64,000 nt of DNA from NCBI GenBank assembly GCA_963169105.1, contig OY720632.1:56019136-56083135 (forward strand), in the 5' to 3' direction. The position numbers and the translations under genes were made by a program. Positions 1-10,362 of the stretch are shown piece by piece. The notes beneath the pieces were generated by a model. The model did no database searches. It was not told the DNA's origin and saw nothing but the letters and a program-made list of their open reading frames with translations. The DNA is from Ceriagrion tenellum. Taxonomy: Eukaryota > Arthropoda > Insecta > Odonata > Coenagrionidae. Within the stretch, counting starts at the first letter, position 1, and every line of letters starts with the position of its first letter.

Positions 1-1000
1 GTGGCTCGCTGAGTATAATGTAAATAAAGATGTGTACAGTCGCCACGGCGAAAGAAGTCCGATGACAGCTCGAAAAGTGGAAGGGGCCAGGGAGCTCATA
101 ACGGGACTCACGTATCCTAGAGCCAATAGCTGAACCCCGTCACCACCCCATCCCCCTACCGACCCTGACAACGTTGTCACATACCTTTCACTTTTCAGTC
201 TCCCTTGAGTCTTCTTTCGTGCGGTTTTCGGTGTCAAGTGCTTCATTCTTTGGGTGTGTTGTTTGCGTATTATTGCAATTGTAATACTTACGCGATTAAT
301 CCATTTATTAATTCATCCATTTATTGATTAGATACATAATTTTTATTGACTTCAGTGCACATTTTTCATAACCGTTTTACACTAATGACTAATATTTAGG
401 TGTAATAACCAAATAATCAACTGCAGTTGCTCTGTTGTTGCATAAGATATTCGTATAATTTCATTTTAAAGGATTTATCTGATGAACTTTGTTTGAAGGA
501 TATAGGGAGGTAGTTCCAAAATTTTATTGAGTATATTTGGAATGAGTTCTGAAAGGTGGTGGTGTGGTGGCTGGGAATGAGAGTAGTACTTATGCCAAAA
601 GAATGGGCATTAGTCAGATAAATTACTTGTTGCTTTGAAAGGTGACTCCTATATGTTACTTGAATGAAGAATGCATGGTATGATTTGTAAGAAATATGAA
701 GCTGAAAGCAGCAGCGCCTCTTTGTCCGGACAACTGGACGTGTGCCAGGGCACGTGCCTTATTTCTCACAGAGGAGGAATATTATATTTTTCTTCTATGC
801 TAATATTAATAAATTTATCGGTGTAATTATTCTTTTTATGTAAGGATAAGTGTTGCGCTTCTTTTCTTTTTGTTGATATTTTTATTAAGGCCCTATAACT
901 TGTTTTTTACTGAGATTCCTTTTAGTATTTATAACATAATAATATATATTTTTACTCCGCAATTACATATAGTACTGTGTACTTAATTTACAATTTTTTA
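1..1000. other. No recognised feature
   Basis: AT-rich DNA without an ORF of note. Nothing in it resembles a gene, an RNA or a transposon terminus. Confidence 0.5.
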
Positions 1001-1920
1001 TGGAGCTTTAGGCATCCTCAAGGTCACAGACGTGTGGGGAGGCTGCCTTCAATACATGAAATGCATTGCTGCTAAGAAACCAAACTTTTTATACAGAGCA
1101 TATTAAATAAATTAACATAAATCCACTTCATTCTGCGCCAATTATGGACAGAAAAACAATGAATACAGACTACTTCATCGAGCTTGTTACTTGATGTACA
1201 AGTTTATAACATCAGAACAAATTATTAACATAAAACATCAATGCTACCATGTGCCACTATCTATGCCTTTGACAATTCCAAAAAAATTCTCTCGTTCCTT
1301 ATGGTTTTAATACAATCCGGTAAGGCATGAAATACTTTTGGCCCCAAATACAAAAAAGATTATATGTACAATGTGAGATACGTATACAATGTGAGACTCG
1401 GTTTTGGAAGCGGCGTATTATGCTTCCATCGTAGATTATAATCATGCTCGCTTCCAGAAACCGTGGGCATGTTACCTCTTCTTAAAAAAGTAATTTTTGA
1501 ACCTTAAAAATAAACATGTATTTTTTTGGAAGGATATTTAGACGAATAAATAATGCATTGGTATGCTCATATCGTTTACTCTTTGTTATAATCCTAATTA
1601 TCTTTTTCTGCAGCAATATAGCTGGAAATAAAAGACTTATTATGGGTTCCCCCTACAAATAAAGCCATAACCTAATATAGACCCTACAAGGGTGTCATAC
1701 AGGAGGTATATTGGACATTTATAACGAATAAAATACACTTTGGACAAAATCTCGAAGAACCTTAGTTGAATCATTTATGTGGCATTTCCATTTCAAATAT
1801 TAATTAAAAGTTACCCCCAAATATTTTATTCTCTTAACCTATTCAATCATGTCACAGTTACAGCACTGCTTCAACCCACAGCTTTAAAGTTCAAAGGGAA
1901 GCCGAGGCTGGAAGTATCCA
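1000..1920 (-). mobile_element. 5'-truncated LINE (CR1/Jockey-type), 3' part
   Basis: Read on the minus strand, this is the last third of a non-LTR retrotransposon RT protein, broken by stops and frameshifts. From 5' to 3' the pieces are: CNCDMIE then RIKYLGV near 1855-1800 (the 'KYLGV' block that follows the RT active site), LLYDTLVGSILGYGF near 1690-1650, KRYEHTNALFIRLNILP near 1580-1525, HDYNLRWKHNTPLPKP near 1445-1395, and LGPKVFHALPDCIKTIR near 1345-1300, ending at a stop at 1261. This order is the usual C-terminal order in CR1/Jockey-like ORF2 proteins. A 3' UTR seems to follow down to about 1000. The RT active site is absent, so the copy is 5'-truncated and dead. The clade is inferred only from these blocks. 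Confidence 0.75.
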
Positions 1921-4363
1921 AAGAAAGGTGTTACCAAAATTAACTCTCTCTAAGTACATGTGGAGGCTATGGAGAGATATTGGCATGGCGTAGTTGGAAT
2001 GAATATATTGAACTGGGAACAAGACCCGTTGAAACGGTAACAAAATGTGACGCCAGTAGGGCAAACGATGTCGTAACTGGTTCTCATCTTGTTCATGGCG
2101 ATCAGTATTATTTTTTAAGTATCGTTTAAATCTCGGTTTTGATAGGAAAATATTCCAATCAATTTAATGAGATCAAACTCAATCCTTCGCCTAAATTATA
2201 TCCGCATCGAATGCCTAAAACATGAATCCAATTGTGTACTTGATATAACAAGCGATTTAAAGCGTTAGTCATTCATCCTTTCTACGTAATATGGCGTAAG
2301 GTGTTAGTGTTTACTCTGCCTCGTCATTAAAAGCTGCTTAATTTTGTTATTCAAAGTATACATTGAGTAAAAAAATCCCTTCCTGTGGAAAGTTGTTTGT
2401 CAAGGGAATGTTCACAAATCTTGCAGTGTCGCTCTTCCGAATACGAGACCTCGGTTATTGAAGCCGACGGCTCTTACTGCTGTCTGGGTCTCTATATGAA
2501 ATCCAACAGATGTGCCCTTGTGGGTGAAGGGGAGCATGGGAAACATTTCCAAGGTTAAAGGAAAACAACTTGGCTTGTTCGCAGCAATCGGACTTCTTCA
2601 CCAGCTAAAAGTGAAGATTCTTCAAAGCTAATAACAGAATATCATAAATTAGTAACCAACAGAATACTCGCGAAGACTCACATAGTGCATTTTGAGGTAC
2701 GGTTTTAGCAGATGTGTTTAGCTTCAATTTTGTACTCGACGGAAGAAGCCATGTTTTCACAGTATCTTTCCAGGATGAACAAATGTATGAGACGTTGCTT
2801 TAAATTATTAGATTTTCTTCTTCTTTTTCGATATGTCTAAAAAAGTGAATGCAATGCAGCGGCCTCACCAACATGCGTTGCAAAAAATGTAAAACGATCA
2901 ATTTCGAGTACTGAAATTAGACTTTTCTAATCTTCATGTAGAATAATAACGACAAATTCGGCATTATTTTACTACAACTATCATTATTTCATGTCGTGAA
3001 AGCAAATGGAAATTGCGTAAACTATATGAAAATAGTTGATAATAGATTGGTTTTAATCAATCTTGTACTGGTGATCATAAAACGGTACGTTTTAAATCTT
3101 TAAAGAGTAACGAACGGCAGTTCTGAAAGATTCCAAAACCTGGCGCGCCTTCATCGTCAATTTTTGTAAACATGCTGCAGTAAAGGCTTTCGGGGTGTGG
3201 AGCTGCTGATGAAGGCTATCCGGGTGTTCTTGCCGTGTTGACTTAAAGATAAAGACGTGTCTGCTTAAGATAATGACGAATCCTCATGCAGTGCTGATCA
3301 CTTTCACTGATATTTATATAACAATGATACTCATGGTGATATTTATATTTTTTTAATGTCAGGCATATCACTTTTTCCTTTGATAAACTAGCTTTGGAGT
3401 CTAGAGTAATTGAATTCTACTCAACGATGTCTAAATGAGACATGGTGCTTACATTATATTTCACTTTCAATCAGTTTTTTCCCTTATTAAGCAAATTTTA
3501 TGTTACGTGCCACTTCTTAAACTATCGACTACCAAACAGGAACTGATAGAGGACGTGACGGATTCCGCAAAAATTTATTGCACATACTTACGCTTTTGGT
3601 CGCTCTGTACCAGCTAAGTCGTCCCGCACTCGTCGTGGAGGGACTGAAGTTAGTTGAAGTGAGTGAGGACAGAATCCTGAGGGGCCGATGGAATTGGCAG
3701 TGTTATTTTGGAGCAGTAGTGACTTTCTGTTATATGTTAAGACTTTCTAGAAATTCTTGTCCTCTGTCGACACCAATGAGCCGTACGTCATTTACCGTGG
3801 TAATATAATGTTTATTTTTTAGGCAACATTCCTACATGAGTCGTTGCTTCCAATTTTAAGTGTTTCCAAATATGATAATCGTTGAATGTAGCTCATCCAC
3901 ATTTTCATAATACCGTGTTCGCTACCTCTGGGGCTTATAGCATTGAGCAATTCTACACCAGGCTCTATAAACTCGTCTAAGTACGAGGGTGAACCAAGAT
4001 TTCTCCTTTTTGTGATAGACTCAAGACAAGAAGCTGCCAGTAAAACAATGCCCAGTCACACCATAAACCAGGAGAATGGTGAACATGGAGTACGTGGGCT
4101 AAGATCCTGCTTCTAATTAGTAATACCAATACTACTATTTTCTTACTAAACGGTGTACTAATTCATGCAGAAAATGAAATCAAATGAGACAGTCTACATG
4201 ATCTACAAAGAGGGAGAGCTTACAGGATATCTTTTAGAATTGCGATAGCTAATCTTTTGGAAAGGCGAACAAACGATTGATGTCGTTAGCATTTTTCGAC
4301 GAGTGACGAAGTAGAGCTGCAGAGAGTGTAGTCGAGGACCCCGTGTCCTCTTATTCCCCTGCT
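1921..4363. other. No recognised feature
   Basis: AT-rich sequence. Only short ORFs of about 60-76 codons (3435-3808), which have no recognisable motif and look like chance. Confidence 0.45.
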
Positions 4364-4440
4364 CCGCCAATCCTCCACCACTTTCACCTTTAGTTTACCC
4401 CCCACCCTCCTATATAAAAAGCTCCGCAACTCATTTCAGT
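4364..4440 (+). promoter_or_regulatory. Candidate CCAAT/TATA/Inr core promoter
   Basis: A CCAAT motif sits near 4368, TATATAAAAA at 4411-4420, and TTTCAGTG (match to the arthropod initiator TCAGT) around 4435-4441, with its A at 4438. The TATA-to-Inr spacing of about 27 bp is near that of arthropod core promoters. The first downstream ATG (4449) opens only a short frame (MLIFYLLFLS then stop), so no gene product is identified. The motifs are seen directly; promoter function is inferred. Confidence 0.3.
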
Positions 4441-5364
4441 GAGTCAGAATGTTGATATTCTATCTCCTTTTCCTCTCATGAGTTTTTGGATCCGGGTTCC
4501 ATGAACCTTCAAGTTCTGATGGGAGAAAAAGTGAAATGCCGCTAATAAGCTATGCTTCAGCATTTTATGTGCTGATATTTCTCCGGATTTGCCATTTTCG
4601 GAATTGGTCACATTTTTGTCATGAATCGTCATTTTGTATTTCCATCTCTAAACGAAGACTAAATTTTCGATGGAGAAATATAAAAGCTCCTTCGAGTATA
4701 ATGGAATAGGATTACCTCGCTACAAAAATATTGTCTTCCAGAACGAACCACTTAAGATGATGCATCTGTGACTCCTCAAATGGTTGTTGTAAGTGCTGCT
4801 TAATAATGAAAAAATGAATTAACTTCATGAGGAATATGAAATGCGGATTCAGGTTCCATAATTAGAGAAGCAAAATCAGCTTTCCAATGATAAAGTTTTA
4901 TTTGTGGAATGAACTATTTTGTTTTTGGAAAATTGTTAGTTTTTTTGCTAGTGCCATTCCTGTAAAATGCTAATCAGAGTATGTTCATCTTAAAAATGAA
5001 AACACTTCGCCAACCATTGATTTTATTCAGAGTATGTTGATGAATTAATTATGAAATAAGCCTCAAATGACTGCATTGTTTCCCGGACATTTGTAACTGG
5101 AGACCTCTGCGTATTTAAGTTTTATCAGTTCAGTGAACGATGTCATCTCGTCAGTGTTTTTAAAGACTTGAGCTATTGGGCTTATATGAAAGATTTAATT
5201 GCTACTATAACTTTTATTGTGCCTCTGAGGAGGTATTTAAGCTAACCTGAGTGTTTCACTCGTTCGATTTATTTTAATACTCACCATGTTACGATATCAG
5301 AGGTTTATAGTTACAAAATGAATTGCAATTATGCCCCTAAAAAACTAAGAAATGTTTCCAAATA
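4441..5364. other. No recognised feature
   Basis: AT-rich interval. The minus-strand ORF at 4444-4632 has no recognisable domain. Confidence 0.45.
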
Positions 5365-6326
5365 AGAGGGCTGTTCAAAAAGTAATGATAATAGTGACCT
5401 TGAGGGAAAATGTTTTGCGAAGGGTAGCAATACTGCATTCCATCTTTTAGCCCATTCTTTTAGACATCTACAACGACCAGTTCTTGTCGATCGGTGCTGT
5501 AAGTGAACGTATGTGACGATTCGCGTAACGTGTGTTAGATATTCGCCTACGATGTCCAGCTTGGATGAAAAGTAAGAGCAACGTTGTACCACGAAAGTTT
5601 TTGTAAAACTCGGGAAGAACCGAAGAGATGCGTATGAATTATTACCTACGGTGTATGGTGAAGATGATGAGGAACCATGTGACCTTTTACAAGTGGTATA
5701 TAGCGTTCTAGGAGGGTAGAGAAAGCATTGCCGACGAGCCGCACGGGGGCGCCCTTCAATGTCTCACACCGAGGTTGTAAAGAATACAGCTGCCGCTATC
5801 ATCGATGAATCTTTCTTAAGGGGCTCGCCTCATGTCTATGTCTTTTCAGTTGGCTGCGCGTTTTAGATTTTGCACGATATTTGGCCATGTGACGCGTGTC
5901 TTGGAGATGGCTGTCGTGCCTCCTCACACCGGTGCAAATACAATCGTGTCTCGGCCGTGCGTGAACGGCCCCACGTCGCTCTCACTGCAGTTGATTTAAT
6001 GAATGCTCGCGGCATTTCTACTGTACCCCACCCACCGTACAATCCAGATTTGGCCCCTTCTGACTTTTGGCTCTTCCCGGAAGTCAAGTTTCCGCTCAGG
6101 GGACGCAAATTCAAGACGAGTTCTTCAAAGCTGTGGAGGCGCGGTGCAAGGAGCTCGAGAAATATAGTTTGGCGTTCGTGTTTAAAAAGTGGCAGGAACT
6201 GGGACAGAAGTGTTTTAGAACCGACGCGACGGGGTTTACTTCGAAAAAGAGCATGTAGATTTCGAAGACTGAATAAATATTATTTTCTGTAGAGTGTTTT
6301 TATCATAACTTTTCGAATAGCCCTCG
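5365..6326 (+). mobile_element. Internally deleted mariner element
   Basis: Both ends are recognisable. The left end begins GAGGGCTGTTCAAAAAGT just after 5365, and the right end, read in reverse, begins GAGGGCTATTCGAAAAGT from 6325. They form imperfect terminal inverted repeats flanked by TA at 5363-5364 and 6327-6328, the mariner target site. The element is 962 bp against the usual length of about 1.3 kb. The missing part is the centre of the transposase, including the first catalytic aspartate. TIR divergence and many stops mark an old copy. Confidence 0.8.
5590..6258 (+). pseudogene. Mariner transposase remnant
   Basis: The N-terminal part reads KLGKNRRDAYELLPTVYGED near 5605-5665, then GRPSMSHTEVVKNTAAAIID near 5745-5805. 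These match the helix-turn-helix region and GRPS linker of mariner transposases, with an in-frame stop between them. The next recognisable block is HPPYNPDLAPSDFWLFPEVK (6026-6085), the region around the third catalytic aspartate. After another frameshift comes the C-terminal block AVEARCKELEKYS (6132-6170) followed by FKKWQELGQKCF. Everything carrying the first catalytic aspartate is lost, so no active enzyme can be encoded. The subfamily is not resolved, but it differs clearly from the irritans-type copy at 47.7 kb. Confidence 0.75.
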
Positions 6327-7302
6327 TACTTAATTTGTTTTAATGAATGAAAATTGTAGTTACTGTTGCCCAAACTATTGTTGGTGGCTGACTCTCAATG
6401 GCAGTGTATAATCTAATTTTGGATTTATCCCAGTGGTCTACAAACAAATCACCGTTTGATCCTGTTTAAGAGGAATGATAAAGTCAAGAAACGGGGAACA
6501 CAAGCAACTATTCTGTCAGATTCGAAATTTGAGGAAAAAATGTCAAACATTAGGAAAGGTAGGGACGTGCTGGAGGTCCAATAATGATACTAAAATATAA
6601 TTATGATGATGAGGCTAGAACTTAACTGGGTGTGTCCAAAATGTAAAGGGAGTTTCATCTCATTCACAGCTCCCTCTTCATTTCCCTATGCATGTAAGGA
6701 GGATTGCGTGAGAGAATTCGGCTGTGGGGAGTGGATGCGCTGATTTCTGTAACGGAGAGACCAAGGAAGAGGTATGAATCGTGGTGTACGGACTGGTTTG
6801 GACCAATTTTGATGGGATGCTGGGTAGATGAAGAGCGGTGTCCCTTGGTGAGGGAGATGTGTCGAGGGACTTAGATCCAGGGTAGGCATTCCGGGAGGAA
6901 GGGCAAAGGTGAAAGAAATTCAAGGGAAATGACAGGGAGAAAAGGGTTTGAAGGGAAAGTATACGCGGCGTATGTGGGGGGAGGAGTGGCGACGAGGATT
7001 TTCCCTTTCTCCTCACATGTTTTTCTCTCCCCGTCAGCTGCTCGTGACGTATACGGTGAAACCCAGGATTCCATTCTTTTTAATCCTAGCGGCAAAAACA
7101 ACTCCCATTTTGAGTTGATATATATTTAAGGGGACCACATACTCTTCCCTCCATCTTATACCCCCACCCCATTTAAAAGATTGTTTTCCCTTCTCCTCTT
7201 AATAATATTTTTAAAAAATAATTTATATATTTATTTATAATAAGTTCCTTTGGTCCTTAGTGGCAATCCATATTTCAGAAAATGTAATGATAACATTTAT
7301 CA
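6327..7302. other. Strand-skewed non-coding DNA
   Basis: Between about 6690 and 7010 the plus strand is G/A-rich. The overlapping minus-strand ORFs there (6678-7101) are low-complexity Ser/Pro/Leu shadows of that skew. No gene is recognised. Confidence 0.45.
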
Positions 7303-7498
7303 TACTAAAAAACACGATCCGGTTTCAACGCTTAAGCGTCATCTCCAGGTGTTTTTACCGTGTTCACAATGTTCTGCCTTGGCAGTCACCTATCCTTTAC
7401 GCATAAATGCCACTTCTCTTCTTTGGATTCTCAACGGGTCTTTACTCTTGTCGAATAGGGTTTTTAAGTTACTTGGGGGTCTAAATGGCAATAAATGA
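7303..7498 (-). mobile_element. Internally deleted Penelope-like fragment (family A), minus
   Basis: Read in minus, the fragment encodes SNLKTLFDKSKDPLRIQRRE, the segment just before a PLE endonuclease. It then jumps to the 3' terminal unit with a hammerhead-like core (7322-7348). About 95 bp of it is the near-identical inverted partner of the plus-strand fragment beginning at 7502, separated by only a few bases. The two copies are therefore arranged head to head. Confidence 0.65.
7322..7348 (-). ncRNA. Hammerhead-like terminal motif (PLE-A)
   Basis: Read in minus: CTGGAGA, one base, a stem GACGC/GCGTT closed by a TTAA loop, then GAAAC. It is the inverted copy of the motif at 8558-8584. The first box departs from CTGANGA at one position, so this copy is probably inactive. 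Confidence 0.25.
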
Positions 7499-7501
7499 CT
7501 T

Positions 7502-7682
7502 GTCATTTTGACCCCCAAGTATCTTAAAAACCCTATTCGACAAGAGTAAAGACCCGTTGAATCCAAATAAGAGGAGTGGCATTTCTGCGTAAAAGTGTGG
7601 TGACTGCCAATGTGTGTATGTGGGTCAAACTCTAGAGTCAAAGAACATCAGCTAGCCTATTTTAACAATTGTAAGATTTAAG
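7502..7682 (+). mobile_element. Penelope-like element family A, 5' portion
   Basis: The plus strand carries ILKTLFDKSKDPLNPNKRSG then CGDCQCVYVGQT (around 7588-7632), the N-terminal part of a PLE GIY-YIG endonuclease with its Cys cluster. A frameshift lies between the two blocks. The reading is cut at about 7675 by a nested minus-strand PLE and resumes at 8198. The element begins mid-protein, so it is 5'-truncated. Confidence 0.7.
7657..7682 (+). repeat. Target-site duplication, left copy
   Basis: CTATTTTAACAATTGTAA at 7657-7674 matches CTATTTTAGCAATTGTGAA at 8198-8216, and similarity continues into a following TTTAAG. The two copies bracket the nested PLE-B. Confidence 0.6.
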
Positions 7683-7755
7683 GCTTTCCCGGCGAATACT
7701 TAGAATGTCTAGCTCTCGGGTTTCCAACCGGGTGATGGTGGTTTTTGGCACCGAC

Positions 7756-7786
7756 GTTTCGAAGGCGTAGTCTGCCATCGTCCTCG
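7756..7786 (-). ncRNA. Hammerhead-like terminal motif, diverged (PLE-B)
   Basis: Read in minus: GAGGACGA, a short stem TGGC/GCC around an AGACTAC loop, then TTCGAAACGTCGG. It keeps the GAAAC box and stem, but the CTGANGA box is degenerate. The near-identical unit at 12366-12395 has the same layout. Confidence 0.2.
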
Positions 7787-7829
7787 GTGTGATAATTTTA
7801 ACCAGGAGGGTATCACTTTATGTATGCTC

Positions 7830-8190
7830 TGTGGATGGGCTAGCTTGCTGCTGATTGGCCCTCTTTTTCTTATGAGACTCATGATTGGTTTCCATGCATT
7901 GCTGATCTGAAAACCTCTGTCTCTGTTGATGTTGTCTCTGTGGTTGTTGATTTCCACAGCCTCCTTCACAATCCGGTCAACTCGGGGCGTGGTGAAGGAT
8001 CTCGGTCCCTTTGAAATTGATCCTGTGTTCATTCTCGAGGCTCTGTTCCGCTAATGTGGATTTTTCGGGGCGAAAGAGCCTGATGCACCTATCATGTTCT
8101 TTTAAGCGTTTTTCTATAGTGCGGCCAGTTTCACCGATGTACACCTTCCCGCATTCACATGGGATGTGGTAGATGCCTGGTGTTTTTAAT
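7830..8190 (-). pseudogene. PLE-B GIY-YIG endonuclease domain (C-terminal, frameshifted)
   Basis: In PLEs this domain is fused behind the RT and cuts target DNA during retrotransposition. The first frame (to 7977) reads PGIYHIPCECGKVYIGETGR, which gives the GIY and YIG motifs, the PLE-type Cys pair and the conserved Arg. It continues with TIEKRLKEHDRCIRL and LENEHRINFKGTEIL. A frameshift near 7990 moves to PRVDRIVKEAVEINNHRDNI and GFQISNAWKPIMSL, the usual domain end with its conserved Glu region. The RT half is absent. The Met at 8240 that extends the frame lies in PLE-A sequence read backwards and is not part of the native protein. Confidence 0.85.
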
Positions 8191-8201
8191 CCCCCATCTA
8201 T

Positions 8202-8468
8202 TTTAGCAATTGTGAATTTAAGAGTAATTTTGCGAAACATCTTTTAAACCATGACCTCCACAGTGATTTTAATCTCCATATTTTATGCTTTTCAACCCAT
8301 AGACGTGAGCTAGGATTACTTGAGCAGCTGGAAATTGTAAAGACATTGCATGACCTAGACTTGAAAATTTTTAAATTAGTATTTGTACCCGTCCTCATCT
8401 CCCATTCTCACAGCTGCCTCCCGAAATGCCCTCTCCCCACTGAACTTCCCGCTAATCACTGCTACTGA
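8202..8468 (+). pseudogene. PLE-A endonuclease C-terminus
   Basis: An 88-codon open frame reads from the duplication into a stop at 8466-8468. Its opening FSNCEFKSNFAKHLLNHDL is followed by DFNLHILCFSTHRRELGLLE and QLEIVKTLHDLDLKIFKLVF. The LLEQLEI segment holds the conserved Glu of PLE GIY-YIG nucleases. It has no start codon of its own because it is the second half of the frame split by PLE-B. The same family is seen at 39.4-39.7 kb. Confidence 0.75.
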
Positions 8469-8557
8469 CCTTAAACCCGCATCCACACCAGCTTAATAGC
8501 TCACCAGCACCCCTCACCAAGCTTGTATATAAGACATTGTAAACCCGGCAAAAACGC

Positions 8558-8584
8558 CTGAAGATGACGCTTAAGCGTTGAAAC
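8558..8584 (+). ncRNA. Hammerhead-like terminal motif (PLE-A)
   Basis: CTGAAGA (8558-8564), an extra T, a 5-bp stem 8566-8570/8575-8579 with TTAA loop, then GAAAC (8580-8584). The boxes and stem order match the hammerhead core CUGANGA-stem II-GAAA. The single unpaired base before stem II is not canonical, so activity is uncertain. Confidence 0.35.
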
Positions 8585-8640
8585 TCGGGTCGTGTGTTTT
8601 TTAAGTATGTGGTATTGTAAATTTTGTCATTAAATAATCT

Positions 8641-9420
8641 GGAAAATGTTTCTTATCTATGGTTACCGTGCCACTTTTTATCCTAGAATTGTGGTGTAAC
8701 ATTCTATATTTTTAATTTTTCTTATCTTTCTGGTAACGTAGTTTTTGTACCAAGTGTGAGCGGGCATGTGGGGAAATGGTGGACTTTTGAAATCGGTCAG
8801 GTCAGATAATAGAGTGAAAAATATGAGAGCAATCGAGAAAAATGTTGGCAATCGGGAGGCGTTTTCACCGAGTTGTCGTTGGGTTGGGACGGGATTGTTG
8901 AGAGACGGATCGAGAGCGGTGACGCGACGGCTGAGTGTACAGGGAATGAAATCCCTCGTGGAAATGAGAGTGGTGGAATGGATGAAGGATAGTTGAGAGA
9001 GAGAGAGAGTGTGAAAGAGAGATGCGAGAGCGGGAAAGTGGTTGGGGTGCAAGAAGAGAGATGGTAGTGAGAAAGAGGAGGACGAGGGGATGGTGAGCGC
9101 GGCGGGGCTTGTAAACGCACGCTCGGAGGAGCAAATACGGAGGCGGTAATAGGGAGGAGTGTGGTGAATGCTTGGGGTTGATACCTTCTGCCGCTCCCGC
9201 CGGAGCACCCTCGCATGCGCTAAATTTTGTTCCCATTTCAGTTCTACAAACAGCCACCTCACTTCTACTCCCGCCCGCTCCCTTTCATCAACGCACATCG
9301 AACCGCTGCCGATTCCTACTTCCAATCCCTATTAACGCGTGTATGTACCACCGTCTTCCTCTCTCTCCGCATCCCCCGAAACGTATGATTGATCTGAAAG
9401 CTTGTTGAAATCGATTCTGG
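8641..9420. other. CpG- and purine-rich non-coding stretch
   Basis: The plus strand is purine-rich from 8760 to 9130 and includes a (GA)n run at 8995-9009, then CpG-rich to about 9330. Long overlapping frames here (minus 8678-9325, 215 codons, and three others) are Ser/Pro/Leu-rich shadows with no domain. It could be a promoter or 5' exon, but nothing proves it. Confidence 0.35.
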
Positions 9421-10260
9421 ATGAGCATTTACCGCCTGTGAATTTCACTTGGGCATTGCGAAACTGCGCACAACTAACTAAATTTTTTCCGAGAGATGGC
9501 GAATACGTTTTAGGGCATTTTATGAAGTCTCTCTGCTTCTATTTTTCCATTTTAAATACGGTTGAACTTTAAAGCTCGTGTTAAAACCATAACTTTATGC
9601 AATATGAGACAATATGTACTCTTTGCCGTTAAATTATCTAGAGGTTTAAGACTATAATTGGTAAACAAAGCATTTTTATGTGCCGATCGTAATAGGCAAT
9701 GTTCTCGTTTAAATCCGCTTAAACATGATTTTGTTTTACTCGGCCATTGTTTTCCGTCTCTAACATTACAGCGAATAAATAAAGATATTTGCAGTGTCTT
9801 TCATGTCAAATGTACCGAATTCAGCACATCCCTCTGGAGTCATCTCAGCTTATTTGCGATTTCAAAATCCGCCGAAATTAGGAAAAACAAATTATTAACA
9901 GAATTTTACAGTTTATCCTTTTTATAACTCGTCATTGCCCAATGTTAATATGGAAAAGATATTTTCTCTATGATTTCATTTTTTAACAGCTAAAATATTT
10001 TTGAAGTTTTTTTTAGTTATTCATGGTGCTCACACAAGGCTTTCCATAAACTTAAGGATTTATTTTAAACTACTCTGAATAAAAATGAAAAAGACATTAA
10101 TAACGCTGTTTTTTGCGATATCGGAATCTGAATTCTTAAGCATAAAAAATGGTAGTTTGAAAACATAATTGTAGGTATTCTTTTAGTCAGATTTTAAGTT
10201 ATCCGGGACTAACCACGGAGTTCCTCTTTTACGGAGTCACCCGCAATGCACAATTGTGTA
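9421..10260. other. No recognised feature
   Basis: AT-rich sequence with one 89-codon ORF (9658-9927) lacking any recognisable motif. Confidence 0.45.
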
Positions 10261-10362
10261 AAATTTCACAGAGAAAAAAATCATCCGCCTTGACCGGCCA
10301 GAAATCAAGGGATCCGGGTTCGAATCTAGATCAAGGCGGATGATTTTTTCTCTGTTGAATTT
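10261..10362 (+). mobile_element. tRNA-derived SINE fragment in head-to-head inversion
   Basis: GGTTCGAATCT at 10317-10327 matches the RNA polymerase III B box (tRNA T-loop). It is followed by TCAAGGCGGATGATTTTTTC (10331-10350). The 33 bp at 10261-10293 is the near-exact reverse complement of 10331-10362, leaving a 37-bp centre that holds the B box. No A box is visible, so the copy is a fragment. Confidence 0.5.

Larger units (their letters stand above)
7683..8197 (-). mobile_element. Nested 5'-truncated Penelope-like element family B
   Basis: This minus-strand PLE starts within its endonuclease domain (8190) and ends in a terminal unit containing a GAAACGTCGGTGCC segment (about 7747-7760). 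It is flanked by a duplication of about 18-26 bp of PLE-A sequence and splits the PLE-A endonuclease, so it inserted later. The same 3' end recurs at 12325-12420 inside a hAT element. Confidence 0.75.
8198..8640 (+). mobile_element. Penelope-like element family A, 3' portion
   Basis: This continues the PLE-A copy interrupted at 7675. It contains the endonuclease C-terminus (8202-8468), about 80 bp of untranslated sequence and a terminal unit with a hammerhead-like core at 8558-8584. The last recognisable shared sequence (the inverted match to 7303) ends near 8610. The exact right boundary is not clear. Confidence 0.7.

Noticed and set aside
7977..8240. Using Met at 8240 as the true start of the PLE-B endonuclease
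   Set aside because: Sequence from 8198 to 8240 is PLE-A DNA read backwards, beyond the insertion junction. The native protein continues into an RT domain lost by truncation.
8678..9325. 215-codon minus-strand ORF
   Set aside because: It is rich in Ser, Pro and Leu, lies on a purine-rich plus strand, and overlaps three other long frames. No domain or conserved residue pattern, so it is a compositional shadow.
10311..10330. Functional tRNA gene at the B box
   Set aside because: No A box, acceptor stem or anticodon arm can be paired. The flanks match a SINE-like tail.
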